From NCBI GenBank assembly GCA_022548915.1, contig JAKZES010000026.1:1-64000 (forward strand): a stretch of 64,000 bases of DNA, written 5' to 3'. The position numbers were made by a program, and so were the translations under genes. The notes below the pieces were generated by a model, which had not been told where the DNA came from, did not search any database, and was given only the letters and a program-made list of their open reading frames with translations. This stretch comes from Verrucomicrobiaceae bacterium E54 (GTDB taxonomy: Bacteria; Verrucomicrobiota; Verrucomicrobiia; Verrucomicrobiales; Akkermansiaceae). Positions 28,442-37,825 of the stretch are shown one piece after another. Positions within the stretch are counted from its first letter, which is position 1, and every line of letters starts with the position of its first letter.

Positions 28442-29248
28442 TCACGAGTTGGCTGGGGTCTCCGAAACCACCGGCCAGGCGCCGCGAACCGACCCACGGT
28501 GACGGACAAGGTCCCGGAACCGCTCCGAGTCCGGATCGGGATCGATCGGAGCCTGCCCTGCGGCAAGATACAGACATCCCATATCCTCCGCCGGCAGGGC
28601 TCGCACCAGCTCACGGGAGGTTTCGAGCATGGCCAGCCACTTCTTCTTCAGGCTCCGAATATCCAGCGGCTCACGCAGTTGCAAGCGATCCAGGTCGGCC
28701 TGGGTGTAGGCCGAGTGACGGGCAACTTGCTCAAGCAGGAAGTCCGGCGTGAAGCCGGCATCCTTTCCGCAGGCGGCCCAGGCGAGCGCCCCCAGCGAGA
28801 GATAGGTCTCGTGAAGGTGGAGCACATCGACGAAATCCCGAACCTCGCTGCGGCCCGCCAGGGCCAGGACTTTGTTGGTTGCCGCATCCGCCGCATGAAG
28901 TCGAAACCCGAGATCAACGTCTTCCTCCACGGGAAAGAAGCGAAACGCGCTGTCATGAGCCCATTCGATCCTCAACCGTTTGTCTTCCTTCCGGACCACC
29001 GCCCGGAAGAAGGATGGCGTCCGGAGCATCCAGTCCAATTCATAGCCTGCGGCCACGAGCGTTTCCGCATCCTTCTCCGCACTCGACGCCACGCTCTGCT
29101 CGACGTCATGAAACAGGTCCAGATCCTTGGAGTACCGCGGGGACTTCTTGTCCCGATGCAGAACCGTTGCCCCTGCCAGAAAGCTCTCGGGGCTGCGGTT
29201 GGCCGCGATGCACCGCAGGATCTCGGCTTGAAATTCGCTTATCGGCAT
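28442..29248 (-). CDS. AbiEii/AbiGii-like nucleotidyltransferase (putative toxin)
   Basis: The 268-aa protein has the AbiEii nucleotidyltransferase signature: FLAGATVLHRDKKSPRYSKDLDLFHD, with the DLDLF metal-binding aspartates, and a following EEDVDLGFRLHAADAATNKVLALAGRSEVRDFVDVLHL, the conserved KxLAL..R...RDFVDV region. AbiEii-type enzymes transfer nucleotides to tRNA or other acceptors and act as toxins. The start is ATG 29248. It overlaps the upstream small gene by 10 bp, as toxin-antitoxin pairs do. Confidence 0.8.
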   Translation of the reverse strand: MPISEFQAEILRCIAANRSPESFLAGATVLHRDKKSPRYSKDLDLFHDVEQSVASSAEKDAETLVAAGYELDWMLRTPSFFRAVVRKEDKRLRIEWAHDSAFRFFPVEEDVDLGFRLHAADAATNKVLALAGRSEVRDFVDVLHLHETYLSLGALAWAACGKDAGFTPDFLLEQVARHSAYTQADLDRLQLREPLDIRSLKKKWLAMLETSRELVRALPAEDMGCLYLAAGQAPIDPDPDSERFRDLVRHRGSVRGAWPVVSETPANS

Positions 29249-29523
29249 AGCTTCGCCGCGAGGATGAAGCCCTCGCGCCCTCCGTGCTGACGCAGACCCC
29301 GCACGATCTCGGGAATGTCTTCCAGACCGACCTCCAGATCCTCCCGCAGGTGCCAGAAGCACTGACCGTAAAAGCGTCGAAACGCCCGCCGTGCCTCGCG
29401 CACCCGGACCATGTCCCGCGCCTGCTCCGGACTAAGTCGACGCCGGCTCTTCGCGCCGCCCTTTCGCCCGATCTCAGCCAGATACTCACGCACCTGATTT
29501 GGCGTTCCACTCATCTCCTCCAT
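29239..29523 (-). CDS. Small basic protein paired with the AbiEii-like gene (putative antitoxin)
   Basis: The 94-aa protein is basic at its N-terminus (IGRKGGAKSRRRLSPEQARDMVRVREARRAF) and probably helical; I do not recognise a characterised DNA-binding domain. Its gene overlaps the nucleotidyltransferase start by 10 bp and precedes it, the position of an antitoxin. A second in-frame ATG (MSGTPNQ) lies three codons in. The antitoxin role is inferred from context only. Confidence 0.55.
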   Translation of the reverse strand: MEEMSGTPNQVREYLAEIGRKGGAKSRRRLSPEQARDMVRVREARRAFRRFYGQCFWHLREDLEVGLEDIPEIVRGLRQHGGREGFILAAKLCR

Positions 29524-29574
29524 ATCAAAGCCCGCTTATGATCGTTCTGCAAGATCTATTACGATTGGGGTTCG

Positions 29575-29724
29575 CCCCGGCCAGGAACCCGCACGGTTGA
29601 ATTTCCACCGCCAGGAAATGGACAGCTCGCGGTGGGACGACCCGCTCTACGACTACCACCGGCCCTACGGCACCGGCTACGCGCTGATGCCTCTGGCGTG
29701 ATGCCGGGATGCGTTGGCAAAGGA
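29575..29724 (+). pseudogene. 3'-end fragment related to the toroid gene (copy C)
   Basis: A degenerate copy of the same 3' segment: FHRQEMDSSRWDDPLYDYHRPYG, then GYALMPLA, a TGA, then CRDALAK. It has no start and contains an internal stop. A hairpin follows immediately (29716-29744, GGCAA..GGAGG pairing with CCTCC..TTGCC). It marks the right edge of the toxin-rich island, next to the secreted-protein locus. Confidence 0.75.
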
Positions 29725-29760
29725 GGACCGCGCCTCCTCTTGCCAGGACGCCTGGCGGCT

Positions 29761-32544
29761 TCACTTCGACTCGCGCCCGCCGGACCGGGGAACACCCGTA
29801 TCGAAGGTGATGCCGACCACCTGTTCGAAGGGGCCGGGATGGTTCGACGTCGAGATCGTGGTGCAGGTCACCTCGAAGGTGTAGCCCGGGCGCAGGTCGG
29901 TCAGGTCGAAGAACGCGACGTCGAGGCCCTTGCCGGTCCATTCGTGCACCGGCGTGGTCGCCGTGGCGGTGCCACCGAAAGTCTGGCGGAGGGTGTAGGT
30001 GGCGGTGTTGGGGCCGCCCATGACGTCGAAGAGGACGCCCACGCGCAGGACTTCTCCCTCTGGGATCTCCTCCGTGATCTCGAAGGTCACCAAGGGGGCG
30101 CTGGTCTCTCCCGCATTCGCCTTGGCGTCGTGCAGGACCCCCTGGGTGGTGTCCTTGCCCGCAGGATCGAGCGGGTCGTCCCAGCGTCCGTGGGCATTGG
30201 CATTCGGAGCGACCTGGGCGGTGGTGGCGTAGGGTGGATCCGACACCGCATTCCCCACCTGGCCCACCCGCCAGCCATCGGTGCCCAGAATGTGGTCGCC
30301 GTCGACATCCAGCGGCTTTGGCGGCGAGGGATTGCGCCAGCCGACGCCCGGATCGTCCTCGGGGGACTCGATGTCGAACTGGGTGTCGACGTAGGTGATG
30401 GTCGCGTATTTTGCGGTCGCCGGGGTGGCGAAGCTCCACGCTTCGGCTCCACGGGTCCCGAGAAAGGCGTTGCCCGAATTGTCCCTGATGGCGGTGCCCT
30501 CGATCTCGACGTAGAGGTCGGTTCCAAGCGGCAGGTCGGCCACCGGGTTGATCGTGATCGTGTCGCCCAGGTAGGTCAGGCCGTCCGGCGGGTCGTCGAC
30601 ATCGAAGCTTTCGACCACGGTGCCGTCGGAGCGACGGATGTGAATCGCGCCGCTGCCGAAGCCGATGTTCTCCGAGAAGGTGATCACGAGATTGTCGGCG
30701 GGAAAGAAGTCGTCGGTCCCCGGCGGCGGAACCAGCGAGGCGATCACCGGCGCGGTTCGATCCGGCACGACGGTGGTGAAACTCCATGCCTCATCGCCGC
30801 CGAACCCCGCGAACGGGTTGCCGGCGAGATCGACGATGGCGGTGGCGTCCACTTCAACGGAGTAGGTCGTCGATTCCTCCAGATCCTCCGCCGGGTCGAT
30901 CGTCAGCGTGCCTTCGGTCAAGTCCAGGCCGCTGCCGGGCGATCCGACATCGAAGCTCTGGACCGGGGTGCCGTCGCTTCGGCGAAGGTGGATCTTGCCA
31001 CTGCCGAACACGACATGCTCATCGAAGACCAGGATGAGGTCGCGACCCGGACGGATCTCCGTGGCCTCACGCGGCGGGCTCACGAACTTGATCCGAGGTG
31101 CGGTGGAGTCCGGCTTCTCGGTCACGGCCTTGGGCGACCGGGGAGACGGACCGGCAGCTTTCGACTCGGCGGTGAAGCGGATCTCCGCGAGGCCGGTCCG
31201 GTGCCTTTCCCCCTTCCAATTGCGGTTGACCTCGAAGCGCACGTAGCGAACGCCCTCGCCGGGCAGCGGGGTCCCCGCGACCGTCGCCAGGTCGAAGCCG
31301 GTGTTCGGCGTGCCGGTGGCAGGCGCCCGGGGAAACTCCACCGGACCGTCTCCGAGGCGGATCCAGTTGGCGGCCTCCGCCCCCTCGGGATCCCCGGGAA
31401 AGGCGACGTTGGAAACATAAACGTCCGCCGTGCGAATGCCGGCGTCGGTGTCGTCATCGACCTTCAGGTTCCAGACGTGGATCGACTCAAGTTCGTAGCT
31501 GGCACCCAGGTCCCACTGGATGAACGAGTCCGAGGGATCGATCCTCTCGGTCATCCAGCCCGCGTTCTTCCCGCTCCCGTGCTCGCCATTCTCCAAACCC
31601 GAGCCATCGACCGTGTGGTTCGGATGCCATGCCGGGTGGCCCTTCTGATCAAAGGTGGAGAAGCTGAGGGAACCATCGGAGGAGCTGACGATGATCGCCT
31701 CGCCATCGATCACTCCACCCGCCTTGGTGGAGGTCTCGTCGCCGGTCCCTGAGAGCTCGGTGGGGCCTGCCGATTGTGGATCCCCTTCGAGCGTGTTGAG
31801 GTAGGCCTGGGCATAGGCATGGCCCAGATCGATGTATCCCTGGCCCGTGAAGTGGAGGTTGTCCTTCTGCATCTCCATCCCGTCCGTATCGATCAGATGG
31901 GCCTTCGGATCGGCGGCGGCGACGTATTCCTGCGCCGTCCGGACCGCCTCGACCGGGCGGGCGGTCTGCAGCAACGACAAACGGCTGAAGAAGAAGGGCA
32001 GGTCCTCACCCCAGCGCGAGCGCATGTCGGCGATCAGGGCTTGCAGATCGGCCTCGTACTGGGCCGTGGTCCGGAGGTTCCAGGCGTCGCGTTCCCCCTG
32101 CGTCCAGAGGATGCCGACGATCTCGTAGCTGTGCCCGGACCGGGTGAGGGCTTCCAGGGCGATCTCCACCACGTGCTTGAGCCGGGTGTAGCTCCTCCCA
32201 TCCTCGAGATTCCACTCGTTCCACAGGCTGGTGCCCCCGTCGGAGTGCTTGATCAGGTAGAAATTCTCGCGAGGAAGCGCATCCGCGATGGCGCGGCCGA
32301 AGGTGACCTCCGGACCAAACACACGCCCGCTCCCGGGCTTGAGCCTGGAGAACTCGGATCCGCTGTAGAGCAGCACGTCCTCCTGCCGCTGCTGCAGATC
32401 CTCGGGCAGGGCCTCCAGTTTGGAGTCCGCGCCATACATGTTCGACTGCCCGCCGAGGATGAAGACCTTGTAGTGCTCGGCCTGCGCGAAACCGGCGACA
32501 AGGGCGACAAGCGCCAGGGTCCAGGTCTTGGGAGTGTTTTTCAT
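29761..32544 (-). CDS. Secreted GQSN hydrolase (sialate O-acetylesterase-like) with Ig-like domains
   Basis: The 927-aa protein has a signal peptide (residues 1-22). The SASA/CE6 domain begins HYKVFILGGQSNM with the nucleophile S34, has WTQGERDAW and ends with the DNLHFTGQG histidine block near residue 235. A discoidin-like domain follows (about 310-450, FIQWDLGASYELESIHVWNL), then two Ig-like Big_5 domains (about 480-690, each ending in W-SF-T) and a C-terminal beta domain of about 230 aa. The expected role is removing acetyl esters from an extracellular glycan. I used ATG 32544; an ATG 3 codons earlier is possible. It is transcribed toward the accessory island and has no downstream partner. 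Confidence 0.82.
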   Translation of the reverse strand: MKNTPKTWTLALVALVAGFAQAEHYKVFILGGQSNMYGADSKLEALPEDLQQRQEDVLLYSGSEFSRLKPGSGRVFGPEVTFGRAIADALPRENFYLIKHSDGGTSLWNEWNLEDGRSYTRLKHVVEIALEALTRSGHSYEIVGILWTQGERDAWNLRTTAQYEADLQALIADMRSRWGEDLPFFFSRLSLLQTARPVEAVRTAQEYVAAADPKAHLIDTDGMEMQKDNLHFTGQGYIDLGHAYAQAYLNTLEGDPQSAGPTELSGTGDETSTKAGGVIDGEAIIVSSSDGSLSFSTFDQKGHPAWHPNHTVDGSGLENGEHGSGKNAGWMTERIDPSDSFIQWDLGASYELESIHVWNLKVDDDTDAGIRTADVYVSNVAFPGDPEGAEAANWIRLGDGPVEFPRAPATGTPNTGFDLATVAGTPLPGEGVRYVRFEVNRNWKGERHRTGLAEIRFTAESKAAGPSPRSPKAVTEKPDSTAPRIKFVSPPREATEIRPGRDLILVFDEHVVFGSGKIHLRRSDGTPVQSFDVGSPGSGLDLTEGTLTIDPAEDLEESTTYSVEVDATAIVDLAGNPFAGFGGDEAWSFTTVVPDRTAPVIASLVPPPGTDDFFPADNLVITFSENIGFGSGAIHIRRSDGTVVESFDVDDPPDGLTYLGDTITINPVADLPLGTDLYVEIEGTAIRDNSGNAFLGTRGAEAWSFATPATAKYATITYVDTQFDIESPEDDPGVGWRNPSPPKPLDVDGDHILGTDGWRVGQVGNAVSDPPYATTAQVAPNANAHGRWDDPLDPAGKDTTQGVLHDAKANAGETSAPLVTFEITEEIPEGEVLRVGVLFDVMGGPNTATYTLRQTFGGTATATTPVHEWTGKGLDVAFFDLTDLRPGYTFEVTCTTISTSNHPGPFEQVVGITFDTGVPRSGGRESK

Positions 32545-32570
32545 GGGATGCAACGTGGGCGATGGGACCG

Positions 32571-32646
32571 TTTGTGGCCGGGCCTTCCAGGCCCGTCGCC
32601 CTCCATGGAATGAAACTTGGCGACGGGGCTGGAAGCCCCGGCCACA
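32571..32646. repeat. Inverted pair of REP-like hairpins (GTGGCCGGG family)
   Basis: Two elements face each other: 32571-32598 and 32617-32646. Both read outward as GTGGCCGGG(C/G)CTTCCAG followed by the complementary arm and GTCGCC. The single element at 3722-3748 belongs to the same family. The pair sits between two secreted-enzyme genes and resembles a BIME. Confidence 0.75.
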
Positions 32647-32649
32647 ATT

Positions 32650-35600
32650 TTACTGCTCCTCGACGCGGAAGAACGCTCTCGGCGACCCGGAGAGCGGAGC
32701 CGGCATACCGAACGCGTGCTGGGTGGAGGAACCCTGAGATTCGATGTCAGTGGACACCGCGTGCGGGAAGCCCTGCAGATCTCCGGATCCCATGATCCGG
32801 TAGGTCTTACCGGGGCTCGAGGCCCAGGTCAGGTCACCGCCCGCCGGTCCCACCTGCGAACCGAGCATCCTGAGCTGGTTCTCGAAGATGCCGACCACCT
32901 CGGTATCGTAGTTCGTGTAGCTCGTGTAGGTGCCTCGGAACCAGACGACGCTGCGGTCGTAGCCGTGGTTCTCCGGCACGATCGGGCGGAGGTTGTCGCT
33001 CGTCGAACCCACCGTGACCGGCTGCCAGGAGAAGGTCAGGCCGCCGTCGGTTGTGGTGCCCTGCCAGATTTCGTAGCGATCATCCGTCGCCAGCGGCACG
33101 TTGTTGAGGTCTCCCAGGTTGAAGGGATCGGCGGCGTTGGTGGAGATGTAGATGACGTTGGGGTTGTCCGGATCGATGGCCATCCCGCCACCATAGTCAT
33201 CTTCGGAGGAATAGAGGCCTCTTCCGCCATGGGCGACGAAGCGCCGCTGCCACTCCGTGCCGGTCCATCTCGCATAGTAGTAGTAGATGCGGTCGTGGTT
33301 CCAGCCGCTGCCGGTGACGTTGTCCACCTGCACCTGGAAAGCGCAGACCGGATGACCGTCGGCGCCGTAACAGATGTCCCAGGTCCAGCCGCGGCCGTTG
33401 GGGATCCAGTCGTCGGGCCCCTCCTCCGGACCCCAGGCCGCTGCGGAGTAGGTGTAAACCTGGGTGCCACGCTCACCGGAGTCGTGGTCAAGCGGCAAAT
33501 CCGCGAAGGACTTGATGATGCTTCCATCCGAGGCCCGGAAATTGCCACCTTGGTAGTGAAGGTGGTAGATCGAGTTGTTATCGTTCCGGGGGTGCCCGTC
33601 GGTGTAGATCAGGTCGATCCGGTCGGTTCCATTGGATGTGTATTTCGGATAGGGCCGGTCACTGCCACCACCCCGGTCGATCACGTGGATCTGCGGGCCG
33701 AAGGTGGCCCCATTGTCGTCGGAAATGGTCAGGGTGGGATCCCAGTTGATGGCCCGGCTGAAGTGATAGATACGGTCGGATTCCCCGGTTAGTCGATAGG
33801 TGTTTGCGTAAGAGGTGCCGTAGGTCGATATCTCAGGGCCCCAGTCGCCGATCGAGGCGGGTTCGGTCACGGTGGAGAGGCGGCGGTAGGCGCTTCCGCC
33901 GTGCAGGGAATAGACGACCATCAGGCGATTGTCGGGAAGAACCGTGATGGACGGATTGTTGTGGTCATCGACCTGGGTGAATCCGGAAAGCTCGGTATGG
34001 GTGGTGGCGAGGGTGGCCGGATCGAAGCGGGAGATGCCGACCTTCCCGTTCTGCTTGACGTATCCGGTGTAGAGCTTGCCGAGGTGCCAGATGGACCGCT
34101 CGTCGTTGAACCAGGTCCAGACCCCGTCGGGGGCGAGCTGGAAGATATTTCCCGCCAGCAGGGCATTGGGGTCGGTGTTGTCCGTCGGGTCGGTGTTGTT
34201 CGCGACCTCGAGGCCGTCATTGATCCCGTCCAGGTCCGAGTCGGGATTGACCGGACTGGTGCCGGTGTCGGCGGCATTCACGAAGGTGTTCGTGTTCGTT
34301 TCAACGCCGTCGAGCAGGCTGTCACCGTCCGTGTCGTCGTCGAGGGGATCGGTCCCGGTGTCCGAGGCGCTGACCCAGATTCCCGTGTTGGTTTCCACGC
34401 CATCGAGCAGACCGTCGTTGTCGCTATCCTCATCCAGCGGATCGGTCCCGTTGGCGAATTCCTGGGCATCGTTGGCGCCGTCGGCATCGAAGTCGGTCAC
34501 CGCGGGTGCGGCTCCCGTACCCATGACATCGGCGAAGCCGGTGACGCTGTCGTTGGGATCGGCGTCGATGATCGCCTGCTCGTAAAAGTCCGGGAGGCCG
34601 TCTCCATCCGTATCCTGGAACAACTGGTAGGAGGCCCCGTCGAACCAGACGCGCTCGGTGCCGAGACCGCCATTGCCGTCGTCATCGACGAAAAGCACGA
34701 TCGCACCCGATCCATCGGCCACCGCCGTACCCACGTATCCGCGCAACCCGACGCGATCGGTATTGATGAAGCCGGTCAATTCGGCATGACCCACGGTCCT
34801 CGGGGGGACCACCAAGGGGTCGCTTTCAGCGGTGAATGTCGTGAAGTTGGTCCCATCCAGCGAAGCGCGAATCCCCGCACGCGGATTCGAAGCCGGATTC
34901 GGGATGATATCCCCGGTCACCGGGTCGAGGGTGTATCCAAAGCGGATGTAGTTGACGTAGACGTCGTACGTCGCCCCCGGGCTCAGGCCGCCGAGGGTCA
35001 TGGCCAGGCCGACCGCATCCTCCCCGCTGTCCCAGGCCTCGAGAATAGTCACGCCTCCCTCGCCAAAGCCGTCGCGCTGGCGCCAGAGATTGTCCGAGCT
35101 GTTGCTGCCGGTGGTTGCAAACGGATCAACGAGTGGGTCGACGCTGCTGACATTGCCTAAATCTCCGGCAACCGAAACAAAGGTGAGGGCCGCATTCGGG
35201 TTGCCGACCAGGATATCCAAAGTCGCGGTCACTGGAGTGGGGATCACGCCGTCGGTGACGCTCACGGTGAAGGCGTTGGGGCCGAAATCTCCGCTGGTCG
35301 GCGTGCCGCTCAGGGTGCCGTCGCCGGCCACATTCAACCAGGCCGGACCGCTGACCTTGGCATAGGTCAGGGGGTCTCCGTCGCTGTCGGTCGCGCTGCC
35401 GTCCAGCGTCCCGGAGTAGGCCACGCCCTGGGTCGCGTTGGCACCGGTGATCGGATCGACGGTGAAGACGGGTGCGGCGTTCGTGTCAGTGACCAGAATC
35501 CTCAAGGTTGCCTGGTCGGGAGGCGAATTCCCGTCCGTCACGCTGACGATGAAATCATTCGTGCCCAGATCACCGATTTGCGGCGTCCCGGTCAGCTCGC

Positions 35601-36711
35601 CATTGCCGGCCACGCCCAACCAGGCCGGGCCGCTGATCTTGAGGAAGGTCAGCGGGTCGCCGTCGTCATCGCTGGCGGTGCCCACCAGGGTGCCCGAGTA
35701 GGGCACTCCGACCCTTCCCGTGTTGCCGATGACCACTTCGGCGGCGAAGGCCGGCGCGTCGTTGGTGTTGATCACCGTGATGTCGAGCGTGGCCTGGGTG
35801 GGCGGAGCGATGCCGTCGCTGGCACTCACGGTGAAGCTGTTGGCTCCCACGTCCGCATTCGTCGGCGTGCCGCTCAGCGTGCCGTCGCCCGCGACGGACA
35901 GCCAGGCAGGCCCACCGACCTTGGCATAGGTGATCGGGTCCTCATCGGCGTCCGTGGCGCTGCCGGCCAGCGTCCCGGTGTAGGCCGAATCCTCCGTGGC
36001 GTCCGTGCCGGTGATGGGATCGACCGTGAAAACCGGTGCTGCATTGCCACTGCCGCCCCCTGTGATGCTGAAGCCGTTCACCAAAGCGAAAGCCCCGCTG
36101 CTGCCCGCACCGTCCACAGACGTGTTTGTAAAGCGGAACTGCACATCCGCGCCCGTCGCCGTGAAGTCGAAGCTGGCAGTGACTGGACCCGAGGCATTCT
36201 CGGCAGCTTGTCCGGCACCGCCACCCGCGTAATTGACGAGGTCAAAGGCAGGCACCACATCGGTGAAAGATGCACCATCATCGCCCGAGAACTGGATCTT
36301 CATCTCCCCGGTCTGGTCTTCATGGTCCAGGTGCCAGCTCGTGAACGTGTAATTACCGGCTGCCAAGCCGGCGATGTCGATGGTGATGTAGCCGCCGGGC
36401 CCCGTGCTTGATTGACGCTGCCCCCACCAAGTTTGGGACATGCTCGCAAGAGGACCGGCATAGCCGTCGTTCCCTCCGCGGTTGATGGACCGCAGGGTGG
36501 TGCCCGCGTTGATGCCCGTGCCAGGTGCGCTAAGCGTCAGCCCCGCGATCGACAGATCGGACGGAAGCGAGTTGTCTCCGGACTCCCAGTTCGTGAAGCC
36601 CGTCTCGGATGGTGCGCCTGAGCGGGTGAGATTGATGCTGACGTCCACGGCATGAGACTGAAATGCTGACGCTGCGAAACAGAATGCGAGGAAGAGACTT
36701 TTTTTGATCAT
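32650..36711 (-). CDS. Large secreted BNR_4 beta-propeller protein (putative polysaccharide lyase or glycan-active enzyme)
   Basis: It encodes 1353 aa from ATG 36711 with a signal peptide. Order: a beta-sandwich module (VSINLTRSGAP..., about 20-215) shared with the next gene upstream; three cadherin-like repeats (about 220-500, each VFTVDPITG or AFAAEVVIG up to ATLDI); a CBM-like domain; TSP3 calcium-type repeats (DTDGDGLPD, DSDNDGLLDGVETNTG); and a C-terminal BNR_4 propeller (about 865-1300, WTWFNDERSIWHLGKLY, QVDDHNNPSITVLPDNRLMVVYS). It ends RAFFRVEEQ. BNR_4 includes the ulvan lyases of PL24 and PL25, but specificity is not assignable here. Confidence 0.75.
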   Translation of the reverse strand: MIKKSLFLAFCFAASAFQSHAVDVSINLTRSGAPSETGFTNWESGDNSLPSDLSIAGLTLSAPGTGINAGTTLRSINRGGNDGYAGPLASMSQTWWGQRQSSTGPGGYITIDIAGLAAGNYTFTSWHLDHEDQTGEMKIQFSGDDGASFTDVVPAFDLVNYAGGGAGQAAENASGPVTASFDFTATGADVQFRFTNTSVDGAGSSGAFALVNGFSITGGGSGNAAPVFTVDPITGTDATEDSAYTGTLAGSATDADEDPITYAKVGGPAWLSVAGDGTLSGTPTNADVGANSFTVSASDGIAPPTQATLDITVINTNDAPAFAAEVVIGNTGRVGVPYSGTLVGTASDDDGDPLTFLKISGPAWLGVAGNGELTGTPQIGDLGTNDFIVSVTDGNSPPDQATLRILVTDTNAAPVFTVDPITGANATQGVAYSGTLDGSATDSDGDPLTYAKVSGPAWLNVAGDGTLSGTPTSGDFGPNAFTVSVTDGVIPTPVTATLDILVGNPNAALTFVSVAGDLGNVSSVDPLVDPFATTGSNSSDNLWRQRDGFGEGGVTILEAWDSGEDAVGLAMTLGGLSPGATYDVYVNYIRFGYTLDPVTGDIIPNPASNPRAGIRASLDGTNFTTFTAESDPLVVPPRTVGHAELTGFINTDRVGLRGYVGTAVADGSGAIVLFVDDDGNGGLGTERVWFDGASYQLFQDTDGDGLPDFYEQAIIDADPNDSVTGFADVMGTGAAPAVTDFDADGANDAQEFANGTDPLDEDSDNDGLLDGVETNTGIWVSASDTGTDPLDDDTDGDSLLDGVETNTNTFVNAADTGTSPVNPDSDLDGINDGLEVANNTDPTDNTDPNALLAGNIFQLAPDGVWTWFNDERSIWHLGKLYTGYVKQNGKVGISRFDPATLATTHTELSGFTQVDDHNNPSITVLPDNRLMVVYSLHGGSAYRRLSTVTEPASIGDWGPEISTYGTSYANTYRLTGESDRIYHFSRAINWDPTLTISDDNGATFGPQIHVIDRGGGSDRPYPKYTSNGTDRIDLIYTDGHPRNDNNSIYHLHYQGGNFRASDGSIIKSFADLPLDHDSGERGTQVYTYSAAAWGPEEGPDDWIPNGRGWTWDICYGADGHPVCAFQVQVDNVTGSGWNHDRIYYYYARWTGTEWQRRFVAHGGRGLYSSEDDYGGGMAIDPDNPNVIYISTNAADPFNLGDLNNVPLATDDRYEIWQGTTTDGGLTFSWQPVTVGSTSDNLRPIVPENHGYDRSVVWFRGTYTSYTNYDTEVVGIFENQLRMLGSQVGPAGGDLTWASSPGKTYRIMGSGDLQGFPHAVSTDIESQGSSTQHAFGMPAPLSGSPRAFFRVEEQ

Positions 36712-37004
36712 GAGATCATCTTGGAATCGAGGAGCGTCATGGCGGCTGCCAGTCAACAGGCGCTGGTGAGGGTCTTCAGGTGGGTTTTCGTTTTAGATGG
36801 AAAAGCGTGGGGGAAGGGGGCGGTTTCGTCTGGAGGGGTTGCATTGGGATTCGGCGATCCGCGCTGGAACGATGGCCGGTTGCACAACCAAGCTCGCCCT
36901 CGGATGGCGAAGTTACACCCCTGCCACCGTCCGGCCCGAGACGGGGGACTTGCGAATCGGTGACTCCAGTGGCTTCTGGAATCAAGCGAACCAAATAGAG
37001 CTTC

Positions 37005-37721
37005 TCAGCGCCGCCGACGACGAAGCAGCCCAAAGCCGGCTGTCACTCCAAGCACAAGGGCGGAGGAGGGCTCGGGGATGACGTCCAATTCGAAGCCGTT
37101 GACCACGGGGAAGACCCCTGAAACAGGTGATGAGCCCGGATCAACGGCCGTATTCGTGAACCGAAAATGCACGTCTGCCCCGGTCGAGGTGAAATTAAAA
37201 GATTGCACCACCGGAGCCGTGGCACCGTCATCCGTAACCGAGACAAGGTCGAAGGGCGAGACAACGTCGGTAAAGCTTGCCCCGTCGTCATCGGAGAACT
37301 CGATCTTCATCTGGCCGGTCTGATCATTGAAATCTAGGTGCCAGCTGGTGAAGGTGTAGCTCCCGGCCGACAAACCCCCGATCTCAATGGTGATGTATCC
37401 GCCAGGGGTCTGGGATCCTTCACGCTGCCCCCACCAAGTCTGATTAAGGCTCGGCAACACCCCGGCATATCCTGCCCCCGTACCCCGATCAATGGAGCGC
37501 AGGGTCGTGCCGGAATTGATGCCAGTGCTGGGCGCACTGAGGGTCAGGCCGGCGATCGACAGATTGGAGGGCAGATTGTTGTCATCCGACTCCCAGTTGG
37601 TAAACCCCGCTTCAGTTGGTGCGCCGGACCGCGTGAGGTTGATGCTGACGATGGCGGCCTGGCTCAGGCCGGCTCCGGTCGAGACGAGCAAGGCAGCGAT
37701 GAGAACATTCTTGGTGATCAT
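37005..37721 (-). CDS. PEP-CTERM protein made of one VSINLTRSGAP module
   Basis: The 238-aa protein has a signal peptide, then a single beta-sandwich module nearly identical in pattern to the N-terminus of the BNR_4 enzyme encoded just downstream (VSINLTRSGAPTEAGFTNWES, QTWWGQREGSQTPGGYITIEIGGL). It ends with a PEP-CTERM sorting signal (IPEPSSALVLGVTAGFGLLRRRRR). It has no catalytic motif. Exosortase would process it to an outer surface or matrix location. The ECF-like motif at 37791-37819 precedes it. ATG 37721 is used. Confidence 0.85.
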   Translation of the reverse strand: MITKNVLIAALLVSTGAGLSQAAIVSINLTRSGAPTEAGFTNWESDDNNLPSNLSIAGLTLSAPSTGINSGTTLRSIDRGTGAGYAGVLPSLNQTWWGQREGSQTPGGYITIEIGGLSAGSYTFTSWHLDFNDQTGQMKIEFSDDDGASFTDVVSPFDLVSVTDDGATAPVVQSFNFTSTGADVHFRFTNTAVDPGSSPVSGVFPVVNGFELDVIPEPSSALVLGVTAGFGLLRRRRR

Positions 37722-37790
37722 GGGGCGTCTGTAGCTGGCAAGTTGAGGCAAATCTGAAAATCTGCCATGGAAGGCACATTTTCGCTTGGT

Positions 37791-37819
37791 AAGCACAGGT
37801 TTCTCGATTCGTTACAGGG
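37791..37819 (-). promoter_or_regulatory. ECF-like promoter motif, instance 1
   Basis: Minus strand: TGTAACGAATC, then 9 nt, then GTGCTTA. It lies about 80 bp before the PEP-CTERM gene at 37721. The same pattern recurs at 40330, 47622, 52259 and 59811. Confidence 0.6.
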
Positions 37820-37825
37820 TTTTTG

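Noticed and set aside
32562-33792. Plus-strand frames within the BNR_4 gene
   Set aside because: They are antisense shadows with Val/Gly-rich low-complexity sequence and no domains.
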